Both the position numbers and the translations under genes were made by a program. 64,000 bases of DNA. Source: Nissolia schottii (taxonomy: Eukaryota > Streptophyta > Magnoliopsida > Fabales > Fabaceae). Below are positions 11,930-25,200 of this stretch, in pieces; the stretch's first letter is position 1; each line of letters opens with the position of its first letter. The notes under the pieces are model-generated. The model did no database searches and was not told where the DNA came from. It worked only from the letters and a program-made list of their open reading frames with translations. The stretch lies in contig QANU01076562.1 in the NCBI GenBank assembly GCA_003254905.1, forward strand, positions 1 to 64,000, written 5' to 3'.

Positions 11930-12535
11930 ATCCGCAGATGCCACGTGAGTGAGTGCTATTGGTGGAGTAGCAGTATTGGCATTAGCATACTAGGAAAATA
12001 GTAAGTCCAAGTGTATTATTTGCTTGTCGTGGCACGCGGCTCTCGTGAAACTGTGAAAGACAATCAGCAAGCAGCAACCCCACCCCCAGCAAGAACCTCT
12101 GCCTATATGCGCGCTAAAAACACCTACGCACTACACTACGTTACACAACACCAACCCACATATTCATTGATCGAAAATTAGAGAGAGAAAGAATAGAGAT
12201 CCGTGCACAATTTACCACTTTCTCTTCCCCTTCTTTCTCCTCTCTTTCTTTCTTTTGTACCAATTTCCACTCTCCTTCACTTTATCCTAATTTGTAATTT
12301 CATCTTCTTCCTTTCTCACCCTCCTTTTTCAGCTCAGCCAAAAAGAAAAGTAATTTATAATTTGGATTTTAAATAAGGTTTACGCTTTTGAAGAAGAGCA
12401 CCCCATCGCCATCGCTTCCAAGCCAAGGCAGTAACCTATTCCAACCCCCCTCTCTCTCTCTCACTCTCTCAAACTGTAACTAATTGGCGCAATACTGCTT
12501 TTGCTGCTGAAGATTTCTTTTTTTTTTTTTTTTTT
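11930..12535 (+). promoter_or_regulatory. Likely promoter and 5' leader of the kinesin gene
   Basis: A perfect G-box core CACGTG lies at 11942-11947 and a TATA-like CTATATG at about 12103-12109. A long CT-rich leader (12218-12320 and 12446-12475), typical of plant 5' UTRs, follows. No in-frame start codon leading into exon 2 was found before the gap, so translation probably starts inside the gap. The transcription start is inferred. Confidence 0.5.
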
Positions 12536-13097
12536 NNNNNNNNNNNNNNNNNNNNNNNNNNNNNNNNNNNNNNNNNNNNNNNNNNNNNNNNNNNNNNNNN
12601 NNNNNNNNNNNNNNNNNNNNNNNNNNNNNNNNNNNNNNNNNNNNNNNNNNNNNNNNNNNNNNNNNNNNNNNNNNNNNNNNNNNNNNNNNNNNNNNNNNNN
12701 NNNNNNNNNNNNNNNNNNNNNNNNNNNNNNNNNNNNNNNNNNNNNNNNNNNNNNNNNNNNNNNNNNNNNNNNNNNNNNNNNNNNNNNNNNNNNNNNNNNN
12801 NNNNNNNNNNNNNNNNNNNNNNNNNNNNNNNNNNNNNNNNNNNNNNNNNNNNNNNNNNNNNNNNNNNNNNNNNNNNNNNNNNNNNNNNNNNNNNNNNNNN
12901 NNNNNNNNNNNNNNNNNNNNNNNNNNNNNNNNNNNNNNNNNNNNNNNNNNNNNNNNNNNNNNNNNNNNNNNNNNNNNNNNNNNNNNNNNNNNNNNNNNNN
13001 NNNNNNNNNNNNNNNNNNNNNNNNNNNNNNNNNNNNNNNNNNNNNNNNNNNNNNNNNNNNNNNNNNNNNNNNNNNNNNNNNNNNNNNNNNNNNNNNN
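12536..13097. other. Assembly gap (562 N) that hides kinesin exon 1
   Basis: The N run is bordered by poly-T on both sides (12519-12535 and 13098-13137), so the assembly probably broke at a homopolymer. Exon 2 begins with the last base of a codon and resumes inside the motor domain just after its first beta strand. The initiator codon, the expected serine-rich leader or organelle targeting peptide, and the first motor strand must therefore lie here or nearby. True gap length is unknown. Confidence 0.9.
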
Positions 13098-13143
<46 letters not shown>

Positions 13144-13225
13144 CAAATTAATAATAATTATTACTGTGACTCCGTTGTGTTCTATGGATGGCTGTTAATT
13201 TGACTGAGGTCTGTGCTTGTGACAG

Positions 13226-16200
13226 TCCAAGGGAAATTCGTCAGGGAGAGGAGATTGCCTGGTATGCTGATGGAGAAACCATAGTGCGAAACGAGTATAA
13301 CCCGTCCATTGCGTACGCATACGGTATGTGTGGTATAATTCAAAATTGACATCCATGGATGGATATTTTAAAGGTATATATATCATTGAAATGGTGCTTT
13401 TGAGGCAGAATGTTTATCATAGGATACTTCTATGTTCTTAGTGACATTGATGAAGAAAGTATCACTTTTAATAGTGGTTTAGTTGATGAAGCCAAAACCT
13501 AAAGTATTGATTCTTTTCTTTTCTAGGGTGGGTAAAGAAAGAAACTTTTATTAGAGACAAAACTAGTAAGAAAGTCAGTTATCAAACAGAAACAAAGCAA
13601 CTAAGAGTACAAAATAGCTCTTGCTATGCAAATGGAGAAATTATTAGGTGCTTATAGAGCACTGGGTTGAACTATGCTCTTAGTCGCTGACCACTTGTAT
13701 AGTGACATTTCAGTCTTAGCTTCAAGTGTCATTCCTTAGGTGATCAGAACATAGTGAAGGTATTAACTCCTAATAATTTAATCTGCAAATGTACAAAAGA
13801 GAATTCATGTGCCCAATAAGAGACCAAGTAAAAAATCTTGTCTTAGTACACACAAAAATATAAAAATTTGGTCTCAGTTCATGACTCAGCTCAGACCTTT
13901 TAAAAATTGGAGCATCCCTTTGAACCAAAGGCCCCAAAGTACAGCAAGCTTAACTCTCTACTAAGTGACTGCTCCCTTCTTGCTACTGCTGAAACCCATG
14001 AAACTAATCATCAGAAAATGCTCCAAGTTTTGAAGACACAGCCAAGGGTCGCTGAATACTCCAAAAGCAAGGCTCCCTCTTAAATGCAGTTTTGATGCTG
14101 GACAATGTAGAAATTGACCAAATAGAATTCCAAACATTATCTCAAGAAGGAAATTTTCTGTTTGGATTTTGTTAATGAGAGAGAAATTCTAAGATGAATC
14201 TACATTAAAAACTAAAAGGGACTCCATTCCAGAAGTATCTCTGACACTCAGAGTTCTAGGGGGAAATGGGAATTTCAAGAAATATTGGAGTCATAAACAA
14301 TTTTAAAATCACGGATGTGGGGATGATGCAATGAAAAACACCATAGCCATCTACTAATCTAGGCAATGTTTTTAGACACCAAATTTCCAGATTCAATCTC
14401 AATTTTTGGTCCTTAAACAGATTTCCCAGCTGACCGAATGCTCCTTCTTTGATCTCGAAAAACCTGTTTTCTTAGTAATCCCAACTTGGAATTCTGATAA
14501 GGACAGATGCTAGACAAACAAGCTTGAATAAGCAAAAGCTGATCTCCTAGGAAAAAAAAAAAAAACACAATATGTCTTTCCAGTTATCCCATCCTTACTT
14601 CTTTCTGGATCACAGGACCTCAATATGAAGCCACTTGAGGATCTGGGACCCCAAAATAAGAAAGAAGGTCATTTGAAGACTTCACAGTTGGCATCCAACC
14701 AAGTAAGCGATGGAACTAAGAAGCTAATTCTTTATGTTAATTCTAGCCAACCCACTCTTTGTTTTGTTGGCTTTCAAGCCGACAAGAACTACTGCAATCA
14801 AGCTTTATCCCTCTATGTGGTTCAGCTACATGGATCAATATTAGCCATTGGGCTCTATCTAACAAAAAAACAAAAGCCTCTCTATAGCCATTTAGTGTAA
14901 GGTTTTTTTTAATAGTTTCTTCTAATGTTTACAAGATTGGCAGAGTAATGATATTTGAAGAAGAGTAGTGTACTGGCAAAACTCTCATGATCTAATTAGA
15001 GAGAAAAGGATTCTAAATGTCACGATGTTGTACATTTATCATAAATTAAATAGTTTATCATGTGCATATTATTCTCCAAAATATTAGTTATCCCTCCCCC
15101 TCTCTCATTTTTCAATGTATGTATTAAATTATTTTTTTGGATAGAAATGTTATTTATTCAACTATTAATTTTCTTTTTCTTGCTTCTTAGATCGTGTATT
15201 TGGTCCCACAACCACAACTCGTCATGTCTATGATGTTGCTGCCCAGCATGTTGTTGGTGGTGCTATGGAGGGCATCAATGGTAACTGGCAGATTGAACTT
15301 ACTACTTAATACTGATTCAGCTAGGTCAAAGAATAGAATTTGCTGCTGTTTTAATCAAATTATCCTTTCTTTTCCCTCAATATAGAAACCATATTTTGTA
15401 TTTATGTTTTGAAATAATACTCTGTTGTCAACTAATTAGTTAAGGGTTGTAATATGATTTAGTGTAGTTTGATATAGCTGATCAGCTCTAACTTGAATAC
15501 TAATGTTCATTGATAATTAAAGTTGTTATTTTGACTTTGATAGATACGTGAAGATTTAAGATGTCATGATGAATTAATTTGTATTCAACGATATCCAAAT
15601 TTTGCTTGTCAAACTTGACAGAATCGGACATAATTATTAAAGATATTTAGGAAAGATTTTGAAGGATGGCCGTCCATACAATTTTGATTCATTCGTCATG
15701 TAGCCATATGCTTTTGGCTTCATTGATCATTCCCCTTATAATTGTTGATAAAAAAGATTGCAAACCACACGATGTGTTGTCTTTGTAAATGTAATCACTA
15801 GATTCAGACCTTTGCATAATTCATGGGAATAGAAATTTAGGTAACCTGATATATGGACCATGGAAATTGTGACTCAGCATTCCTCATATGGGTCGTAGTC
15901 ATGCTATTTCCTTGATATGGAAACTTACTATTTTCTCGTTCTTTTTTCTTTAAGTTAACCAGTCCAATCGAAAGTCACTGTACATGGAGACCTATGTGGC
16001 TGAAGAACTTCTAGATTGTTTTCTCAATTGCATACCTTGGCATGTTGAGTAATTAACGAATGAACACCTCTTTGGTTTTCGTAACAGGTACAATATTTGC
16101 ATATGGGGTAACAAGCAGTGGGAAGACCCATACCATGCATGTGAGACCACACTTGTTTTTTGCTTTCATCTTATTGATCTGAATGTTTATGAAAAAATTT

Positions 16201-19139
16201 GCCTATATATTCATGTTTTTCAAGGTCTTTTTCCATGTCATGATAGGTTATTAATAAGACACACTTAAATCACAAAAGAGCAATCCCAGATCGTTGGGAT
16301 ACTTGCATTGTTGTTTTTGTTTTGTTCATCGGTTGGCAACTTGAGTTCATTTCGCTTTGGAGTTTAAATTGTTTTCTTGGTGATCAACATTGACTTCCAT
16401 GATGAACTATCTCAACTAGCTAGTTTTTTCAGTTTCAATTGTAGTTTCAACTTTTATCCTTGGTATATATGAACTTACATGATAACATAACATCCTTCCA
16501 ATCATAAGGATTATATTTTCTTAAAAATTGTTTCATATCATTGGGTCATTCTAATTTAAACTCGTTAAAAATTGCCAATGTCAGTGGGTGAGGATATGTT
16601 GTAACTTTCAAAAGCTCCATTTCTTTATCTTTCTTGCTGGCCTCTTTTACTCTTTGTTTGCTTACCAACTTCTGCTAGTCATGCATTGTCAAGGTTGATT
16701 TGGTGATGCCTAACATAATTATAGACCATTTTTCTGGGATATATTTTCAGTATTGTGTTTGTGGGTGCTGCCTAATTTTGTGTGAATGTATACCCAAGAA
16801 CACTAGATTACAGTACTTTTTTTTTTTTCTTTGATACAAGAAGAATTTCATTAAGAAGAGAAGAGAATTACAAAAAATAAGAGGATAAGAGATCCTATAT
16901 ACAGAAACAAGAGCCAAACAGTAAAAGGCTAACAATGGAGTAAAGCTTTCCAATCACTCAATATATTTTAGAGGGAAAACCTCTAAAAAGATTGTGAGCT
17001 TTACACCAAACAGATGGAAAACACTATCCTATCGCACAAAACATACTTGTATGAGAATTTTTTGTTAAAGGAGCAATGTGAGAGTTGTGTTCTAGCCAAT
17101 AGCACCAAGTAGTGGAAAAAACTGTGCATTGCCACAAGTATTTGGCTTCCTATCAGTAATGTTTGGCAAAAACATGCTTCTAGATAACAGTAGTAATTGG
17201 TTTTAGTGCTCTTATATTTCTGGTTTGTATTCTGCGCCATCATTGTTCTACCTCCTATCGGAAATAAAATTCCCAGTAAAAATTCCCAGTAATTTGTTTT
17301 ACTGTCTAGCTCATTCCATGTTGTCTTCAATTTGATAATTTTTGCCCGTTATGTACGATATCTAACTCTTCCTTCTGTTCATAATCATATCATACCTCTT
17401 GCTCATAAGTTCATATTTATAGGGTGATCAAAGGTCTCCTGGAATCATACCTCTTGCCGTGAAGGATGCTTTTAGCATTATCCAAGAGGTATGTTAGATA
17501 TTTAAGTACCAGTCTGTTTGTTGCACTTTTTATTATAAGAATTACATGATGTTTCTGCTTGCCAGACTCCAGACCGAGAGTTTCTCCTTCGAGTATCATA
17601 CTTGGAGATCTACAATGAGGTTGGCTGCTTCTTGCTATCAAGCTTCTTTCTTGTGATGCTATTGTTAGACTCTGAAAATATGTGGGTAAAAACTGTTTTC
17701 TCCACCTGGAGAATTCTGAAATTTATAGAATAATTACAAACTGATTTTTGGTCCTAAACAATAGCTAATTAAAGTGCTATAAATGGTAACCTACAGCTAA
17801 GCTATCCTAATCAAGGAGATAATTACAAAATTACAGCAGTACAATCCCATAGTATTTCCATATTTGAATGGGCAAATATTCTGCCAGAATATTTTTAGTA
17901 ATGGTCAGATCTTATGCTAATATTCAACCAGAATATTTTCACCAATCAATTCCATTGACACTGTTCATGCTGATATTTTCTTGCACAAACTCAACTATTT
18001 CCATCTCGACTCTGCATGAAAAAGAAATTTAACTCATGCTGCTTCGCTCTTCACACTGTTATTCTCATTATTTTATTTCAGGTGGTTAATGACTTATTAA
18101 ATCCAGCAGGACAGAACTTAAGAATCAGAGAGGATGCTCAGGTGCCGATGATAACTTTTCCTCTCTTTTTTCTTTTTATTTGTCTTTATTTTATATGATT
18201 ATATAACTAAATTAAGAGTAAAGATTGTCCGTTCATAATTTACTTAATTGCTTTGTTAGCTCCTAAATATTATTGTTTTAATGAATTTATTAACCATTGC
18301 GGAAGATATCCATCTTGCATAGAAGGCACTGACATCAAGTGATGTGGATGAATTCTTTGAAACATCATGGACATCTGGCATGTGCATTAACTAGTGTGCT
18401 TTAAATATCAATGGATTGGTTTCGCTCTACCATTTCGCTCGACCATATTAGTCTCTTTTTCAACTTTGGTATTAAAGAGCTGAAACTCTTTTCATGATTC
18501 TTTGTAACATATTCTGCTTGCCATTTCTCATGGTCCTTTAGTTTGAGACTGCTAATCAATGTAGGTAATGGTTTCAGATTTGAAACTCTATTTGATGCAG
18601 GTGCTGGTTCTCTTTGGCATAGCTATTAAAATGGTTGCAACCAACCTGTTGGAGTATTTTTTTAGGCCTTCCTTATTTATGTATAGTTGTGCACATGGTT
18701 TTTTGATTACAAAATAGTTTGTGATCCATTTATGTGTACTTGGTTCATTGATTAGTGTAGTTTGTGATCCATTAACTTTTGTGCTGAGTTCCTACATGAC
18801 CCAACATAAGGCGAAATTCACTAGCTGACAATGACTGGTGGGGCATATGAGAAACCCCTTCTGGCACAGTAAAGTTATAACTGAGAAACTATGGATATTT
18901 TGTACTTGGTGACATTATCATGCATAGTTCTCAGTTCTCATAAAGGAAAAATTGTACCTTTGAGTTGAGTTATACTCGACTAGAACATGGGTAGTCCTAT
19001 TGTTGTTTGCTGCTACACAGTTTCTGATTAGTTGCCACTTGAAAGTTCTATTCTGACCCAAAATGATAGCATAGTGATTTTGTCAGCTAAAGTAACCAAG
19101 CACGGACGAGGGATAGGTGGCATGTACTGTAGTTAACGA

Positions 19140-19205
<66 letters not shown>

Positions 19206-22200
19206 GAGGCCTTTCCTTGTGTACACCCTATATATTCCTAGGAAAAGTTTCCTGCCAGTTGAGTCAAGTAACCATTTGATGCATAAAAGCAGATTTGGGT
19301 CTATAGATCATGATTATCTCCAGCTTGTTTCATGAGTGGTTATTTACAATTATTGGATTTTACTGTTGAAACATCACTGAGATGAGTTTTGGAGAAATCA
19401 ACCTTCTGTTATCAAACCTAGTGAAAACTAGAACAAATAATCTTGAAACAAAGCGGTTCTGACTCTTGTATGTTGTGCCATAAACTCTATTTCTTGTCCT
19501 TTCTTTGTATAGAATTTATACTGCAATTTTAGCCGTCAACATGTTAATAATAGGTGTTGAAACTCTTATTCCAAGTTCTATAAGTATTTTGAAGGAAAGC
19601 TGGTATCATTTGAATGTTGATTCATGTGTAGGGCACCTTTGTTGAGGGAATAAAGGAAGAGGTTGTTCTCTCCCCTGCTCATGCACTGTCCCTTATAGCA
19701 GCTGGAGAAGGTAAAAGTTCCATCTTTCTTTCTTTTCTTGTGTATTATCTTAGTTTGCTGGTCTTGTTGTAGTATAATAACGGAGTAATGGTAAGGCTTC
19801 CTAACTCATCATCCTAATTATCTTCCTAACTACTAAATGCAGCAAAAGGTGGATGCATTCAATGTCTTGAAAATTTAAAAGGCATTCACTTTTTTTTTTT
19901 TTTTGACCTCATTTAGTAGTTAGGAGGTCATAGCATTACTCATAATAACGCATGGAATTTGGTTGTCAGGTTGTGCCTTTTGTATGTAATTGATGTTTTT
20001 TGTAATTTTACCACTATAAAGAGTGGGGGAGTAAAGTTATCCCACTTTTTTCCTTAATTTGCTTTATTCTGCTGTTTTCTTTTGGGAAATAGGTTATACT
20101 TACACATTTAAATACCAGACATTAATTTAACAAGTCTTAATATGGTATTCTTATGAAGTAGTGGCGTATATATGGTTGGGCTGTTATTAAAAATAAATAG
20201 TAAATAAAGATGGTTTAATGGTCAAATGTTATTCATGAGAATTGTGTTATACAATGCTACTTGATTGCCCCCTGTTATATAATACAATTTTTCTTTATTC
20301 TTGACAAATTTTTAATTGGATCACAGAGCACAGACATGTTGGGTCCACAAACTTCAACCTACTCAGCAGCAGGAGCCATACAATATTTACGCTGGTGGGT
20401 TTGTACTAAGGGGATGAATGACATTGTTTTAATTGATTAATAACATGACTCTTATATCATGCTCTAACCATTTTGATGTTTATATTTATTTTATTGTGTT
20501 TACATCATGATGATAATGCCATTTGTTATTGATTTTTTGTTTCTCTTAAGATAAAGAGGACCTGGCGGGGTGGGGTTGGTTATTAAAAGTATATCATAAA
20601 TTGAATTATGATCCTATCATGGCAGACACTAACATGAGAGGAGAGGGTCATCCTATTAAGAGAAGAAGATGCAATTTTTGCTATAGTTGGACCCCGTCAT
20701 TTATGTTCATCCATCAGTTTTGTTTAAATGTCTTTCCCTCACAAAATATGACACGTTAGTATAGTAAGTAATATGAAAGAATCCGGATCTTCCAAAATTT
20801 TCAGCTAGATCATCAATGATAACAATCTAGAACTTTTAAGCAGTTCAGGATGAAATAATGTAACATCAGGACCTAACCCATTTCTTTCAGTATCTTTTGA
20901 TTAATATGATATTGCTTGTGTTCCTTTTAACTTGCTTATATTTTTGTATCAGACCATAGAGAGTAGTCCATGTGGTGAAAATAGTGAAGGAGAAGCAGTA
21001 ACACTGTCACAGCTGGTAATTATTTTAAACTACTTGGTTGCACTTTGTTTGTTTGTACTCATGATCTCCTCTTCTAAGGTTTAACATGAAGGAGAAGTGG
21101 TTCCTGCTTTATTATTTTCTAGTGATTCTTACATTTTTCAATCTTTTACTTATACCTGCAGAATCTCATCGATCTGGCAGGTTCAGAGAGCTCAAAAGCT
21201 GAAACAACTGGCATGAGAAGGAGAGAAGGATCTTATATCAATAAAAGTCTTCTAACCCTTGGAACTGTGAGGTCTTAAACCTTTTATTGGATTACAGAGG
21301 ACTTCAGTATCTACTCTATTTGCCAGTAGAGATATCTGTTTCTTTTCATTAACTTTTATGTTATTCATTGCCCATAATTTATATTTCCCCCTCTTTGGCT
21401 TTGTTTTGCACTTTGTAACAGGTTGGATGGCCTGGCCTGTTCTAAATGCCAGCCTATTGTTTAAAACAGCCTAAAGTATGCCAGGCTTAAATTTGCCTTT
21501 GAACAGCGGTTAAACAGGCCACCTTGTTTAGCCCACCAAAACTTGGTATTTCAAAATTAAAGGAAAATGAAGACGAAAAATTTCAGAGAAACTTAGAAAC
21601 TATATATGCATTAAAACAAATAATGCCATAATTACATATTTAAAACTCTGATTAGAATTATTAAACAACTATGAATGAAACATAGAATCATGGTTCTAGT
21701 GGGTTGCAGCTTGGCCCATATAACCATATAATTGTTTTATTTCCAATTTTATTCAATATTCTTTACTTGTTAGTCCAATCAGTGGCACATTTAAATAGGC
21801 AGACTGTCATCTTCCCAAATAAAGCCTTATCCTCCTTGATGGAGTCAGTAATTTTGACCAATTGACACCATTGGACTCTAAAACCATCTTTTACAGAAGA
21901 TTTTTTTTTTAGTGAAACTGTATAGAGCAATGTCATTATTAATGTTTGGATAAAATATGAAGACACTCCTGAAATTTATCCTATTTTCAAATAGCCACCC
22001 TAAAATTTAAATCCATGTGACAAGTCTGTAAACTTCCCCTAAATTTTGAATAAAACAACAAACCATTTTGTCTCCAGTTACACAAGTTGTTCATATGCAT
22101 GTGTTTATCAATACATGTGACATTCTATTTCACTTGTCTACATAATATATTTTGAAAAATAGAAAGTACCATAAAATAAGTTTAGAAATGAGAAATTTAA

Positions 22201-25200
22201 TTAAAAAGAAGGGGGAAAATTGAGATTTTTCTCCTTTCAAATGAACTGAACAAATAAAGGCCATAATATCTTTGGAAAGATTTAATGATTTGACTATAGA
22301 CATGATTTACAACAGGACACTCCCGTTACCCGATCTATATAGCCTACCCCACCTAATGAGACAAGGTTTTGTTGTTGTTGTTGTTGCAATATATTTGGAA
22401 AGAAGAGAAAGAAAAAAGGATAGCCATGATGCATTTTTCCAATATATATTTGGTGATAATTTATTTAGTTCACTGCTAACATATTGAATTTGTATAGCAT
22501 TTACGATGGGAATTTTTTTTCTTGAATGTTTTCATAAATTCTCTCTCAATTTGAAACACTTGGATTTTTTTCCACAATAAAAAATACAGTGGAATAGGTT
22601 CTTTTTCCTTGCACCATCAATTTCGTTTACTTGCTCCATGGTCTTCTTTTTTTTAATATATTGTTTTAGGGCTTGTGCCTTCTCTTTCTTTGGTTAGTTT
22701 ACTCTTTTGTTGTGCAATGGTCACCTTGCCTTAGAATGTTTACGGTTCTTCATTGTGAGGTTTATGATTGTGCTTTCTACTGTTAATATAGTGTCTTTTA
22801 TGTTATTGATAGAATGATAGTATATTCTTTCGAGGATGATCTCTCTGCAGTGGTTTCCAAGCATAGATAATTTACTATATGCTGTTGTATTCAACAGACT
22901 TGTATGGCTATGCCTGTGTTGAATTGCAATTATCTTTGTTGCACAGGTTATTTCGAAATTAACAGAAGAGAAACCTAGTCACATACCTTATAGGGACTCC
23001 AAACTGACTAGATTACTTCAGTCATCACTCAGTGGTCATGGACGTGTATCTGTAAGGCTTACCTTCATAGATATTTGCACACATGCATTCATTTATGAAA
23101 AATGAACTTCATTTTACAGATATTTGTGGTAGAAATGCTGAAGCATAAATTGGCTATGCTGATAGTTCACTATCTTTGAAAATACAGCTCATTTGCACGG
23201 TAACTCCTTCATCAAGTAGTACTGAAGAGACTCATAATACATTGAAGTTTGCTCACCGGGCAAAGCACATCGAAATACAAGCAGCACAAAACAAGGTAAC
23301 TTACATTTTAATACTTTATTTTTCCAATTACTGTTGTATTTATACCAAATAACAAAGCAGTACAACCTGCACAAAGTAAAAATTACTAGATATAGCTCCT
23401 AATCTGCCTTCTACATAAATCCATTAGTAGTACTGCCTCAAAAGACAGCATGAGCTTAGGCCTAACATAATCCTACACTCTGTATGGGATAAGATTTTGT
23501 GTGCAACTTACCGTTGTTATATTCCCTCCATATATAAGTGAAAGCAACTTTCCACATATATATAGAATAGCAGCATGAATAGCAGTAGAACCTATGGCAG
23601 AAAGTCACCACTTCATCACTCCCTCTCACGAGCATAGTTGTCTGTAAATATAAATCCTTCGCAGATTTTCCACCATCGTCTCCTTGTAAAGCTGCAATCA
23701 TAAAAGAAATATTCTGTTTACCAGCCCACTGAAGCAAAAACAAAAACAACTATTCCCATTGTAACCCCATTTCATTTATTTTTCTTTTGAGAGACTATCT
23801 ATGTTTGAAGGTTGGTGATTGAAATAAGATGCCTGAATTTTTTTAAAATTCAGTATTATATCCTCGTGTAGTTCACAAACAAGATTGTGTGGCATGACTT
23901 CTCTTCGTGTTGGTGCTCTGCCTCTACAGTTGCTTAAGAATTTGTACCAGACACCAGTAGATATTTATCAAATTAGCATGATTAGAAAGCTCTTACACTT
24001 TTTTTTTCCCCTCTTTTTTCGGGATCCCCTTTTCTTTTAGATGATTTCACTTTAATATTGTAGTCTCCCTGCTCCATTCTTAGTTGTGTTTTAATTAATA
24101 TTGAACCTGTAGATAATTGACGAGAAGTCACTTATCAAGAAATACCAACAAGAGATTCAATGCTTAAAGGAAGAATTGGAACAATTAAAGAGGGGTATTG
24201 TCACAGTTCAGCCAAAAGATACTGGGGAAGATGACATTGTTCGCCTAAAACAAAAGGTAGGTATATATATCACAGCCTTTTGTTTTGTTTGTTAGTTTTT
24301 TTTTTTTTCCTTCAAAAATAAAATTTGTGGATTAAAACAAGCTTTAAAATGCTGAATGCTTCTATCATGTTTCCGTAGAAGTTGAGCATAAATACCACAT
24401 GCAAACAGGTATAGTTTCTATATCTGGAAGGCATAATGATGGATTTGGAAATGAATGTAATTAATTATTGTGAAGTAAATTTACTGCACATTGAGTTCAT
24501 TGTTATTGTGAAATTAGCATTCTGATTTTGAATGGTTCTCAATTGTTGTGGCATGAAAAGTTAGAAGATGGTCAAGTTAAGTTGCAATCCCGATTGGAAC
24601 AAGAAGAAGAAGCTAAAGCTGCTTTGTTAGGCAGAATTCAGCGGTTGACTAAATTGATTTTGGTCTCCACCAAAGCATCGCATTCAACAAGATTTCCTAA
24701 CAGGCCTGGTCCTCGTAGAAGACATTCCTTTGGGGAAGAAGAGGTATTTCTCTTATTGCATTGGCTATCTCCCTTTTTTCTCTAATACTGGGATTTTAAA
24801 TTCCATTTACCTATTTTGTCTCTGTATACAAAAGGGAAATGGTTTCCTTGTTCCCAACATATATATTTTGAAATTATCAATTATGTTTACAGCTGGCGTA
24901 CCTTCCATACAAAAGGCGTGATTTAATCTTGGAAGAGGAAAATATTGATTTGTATGTTAATCTGGAGGAAAATGCAACAACGGCAGCTGATTCTTTTAAG
25001 GAGGAGAAAAAGATAAAGAAACATGGACTACTAAATTGGTTGAAGTTACGGGTAAGTTGTCCATTGTTGGATGATTCTTGGGATTTATCAACATGATATA
25101 TATATACATATATATATATACACACACACACACACATTTATATCTATATTGCAACTACGAACCTAAAAAAGCTCTGTTGGACCATGGATTTAGAAGAATG

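Noticed and set aside
12469..13146. Long open frames spanning the first N gap (poly-Lys / poly-Phe with unknown residues)
   Set aside because: They consist of N plus poly-T/poly-A translations and are artefacts of the gap.
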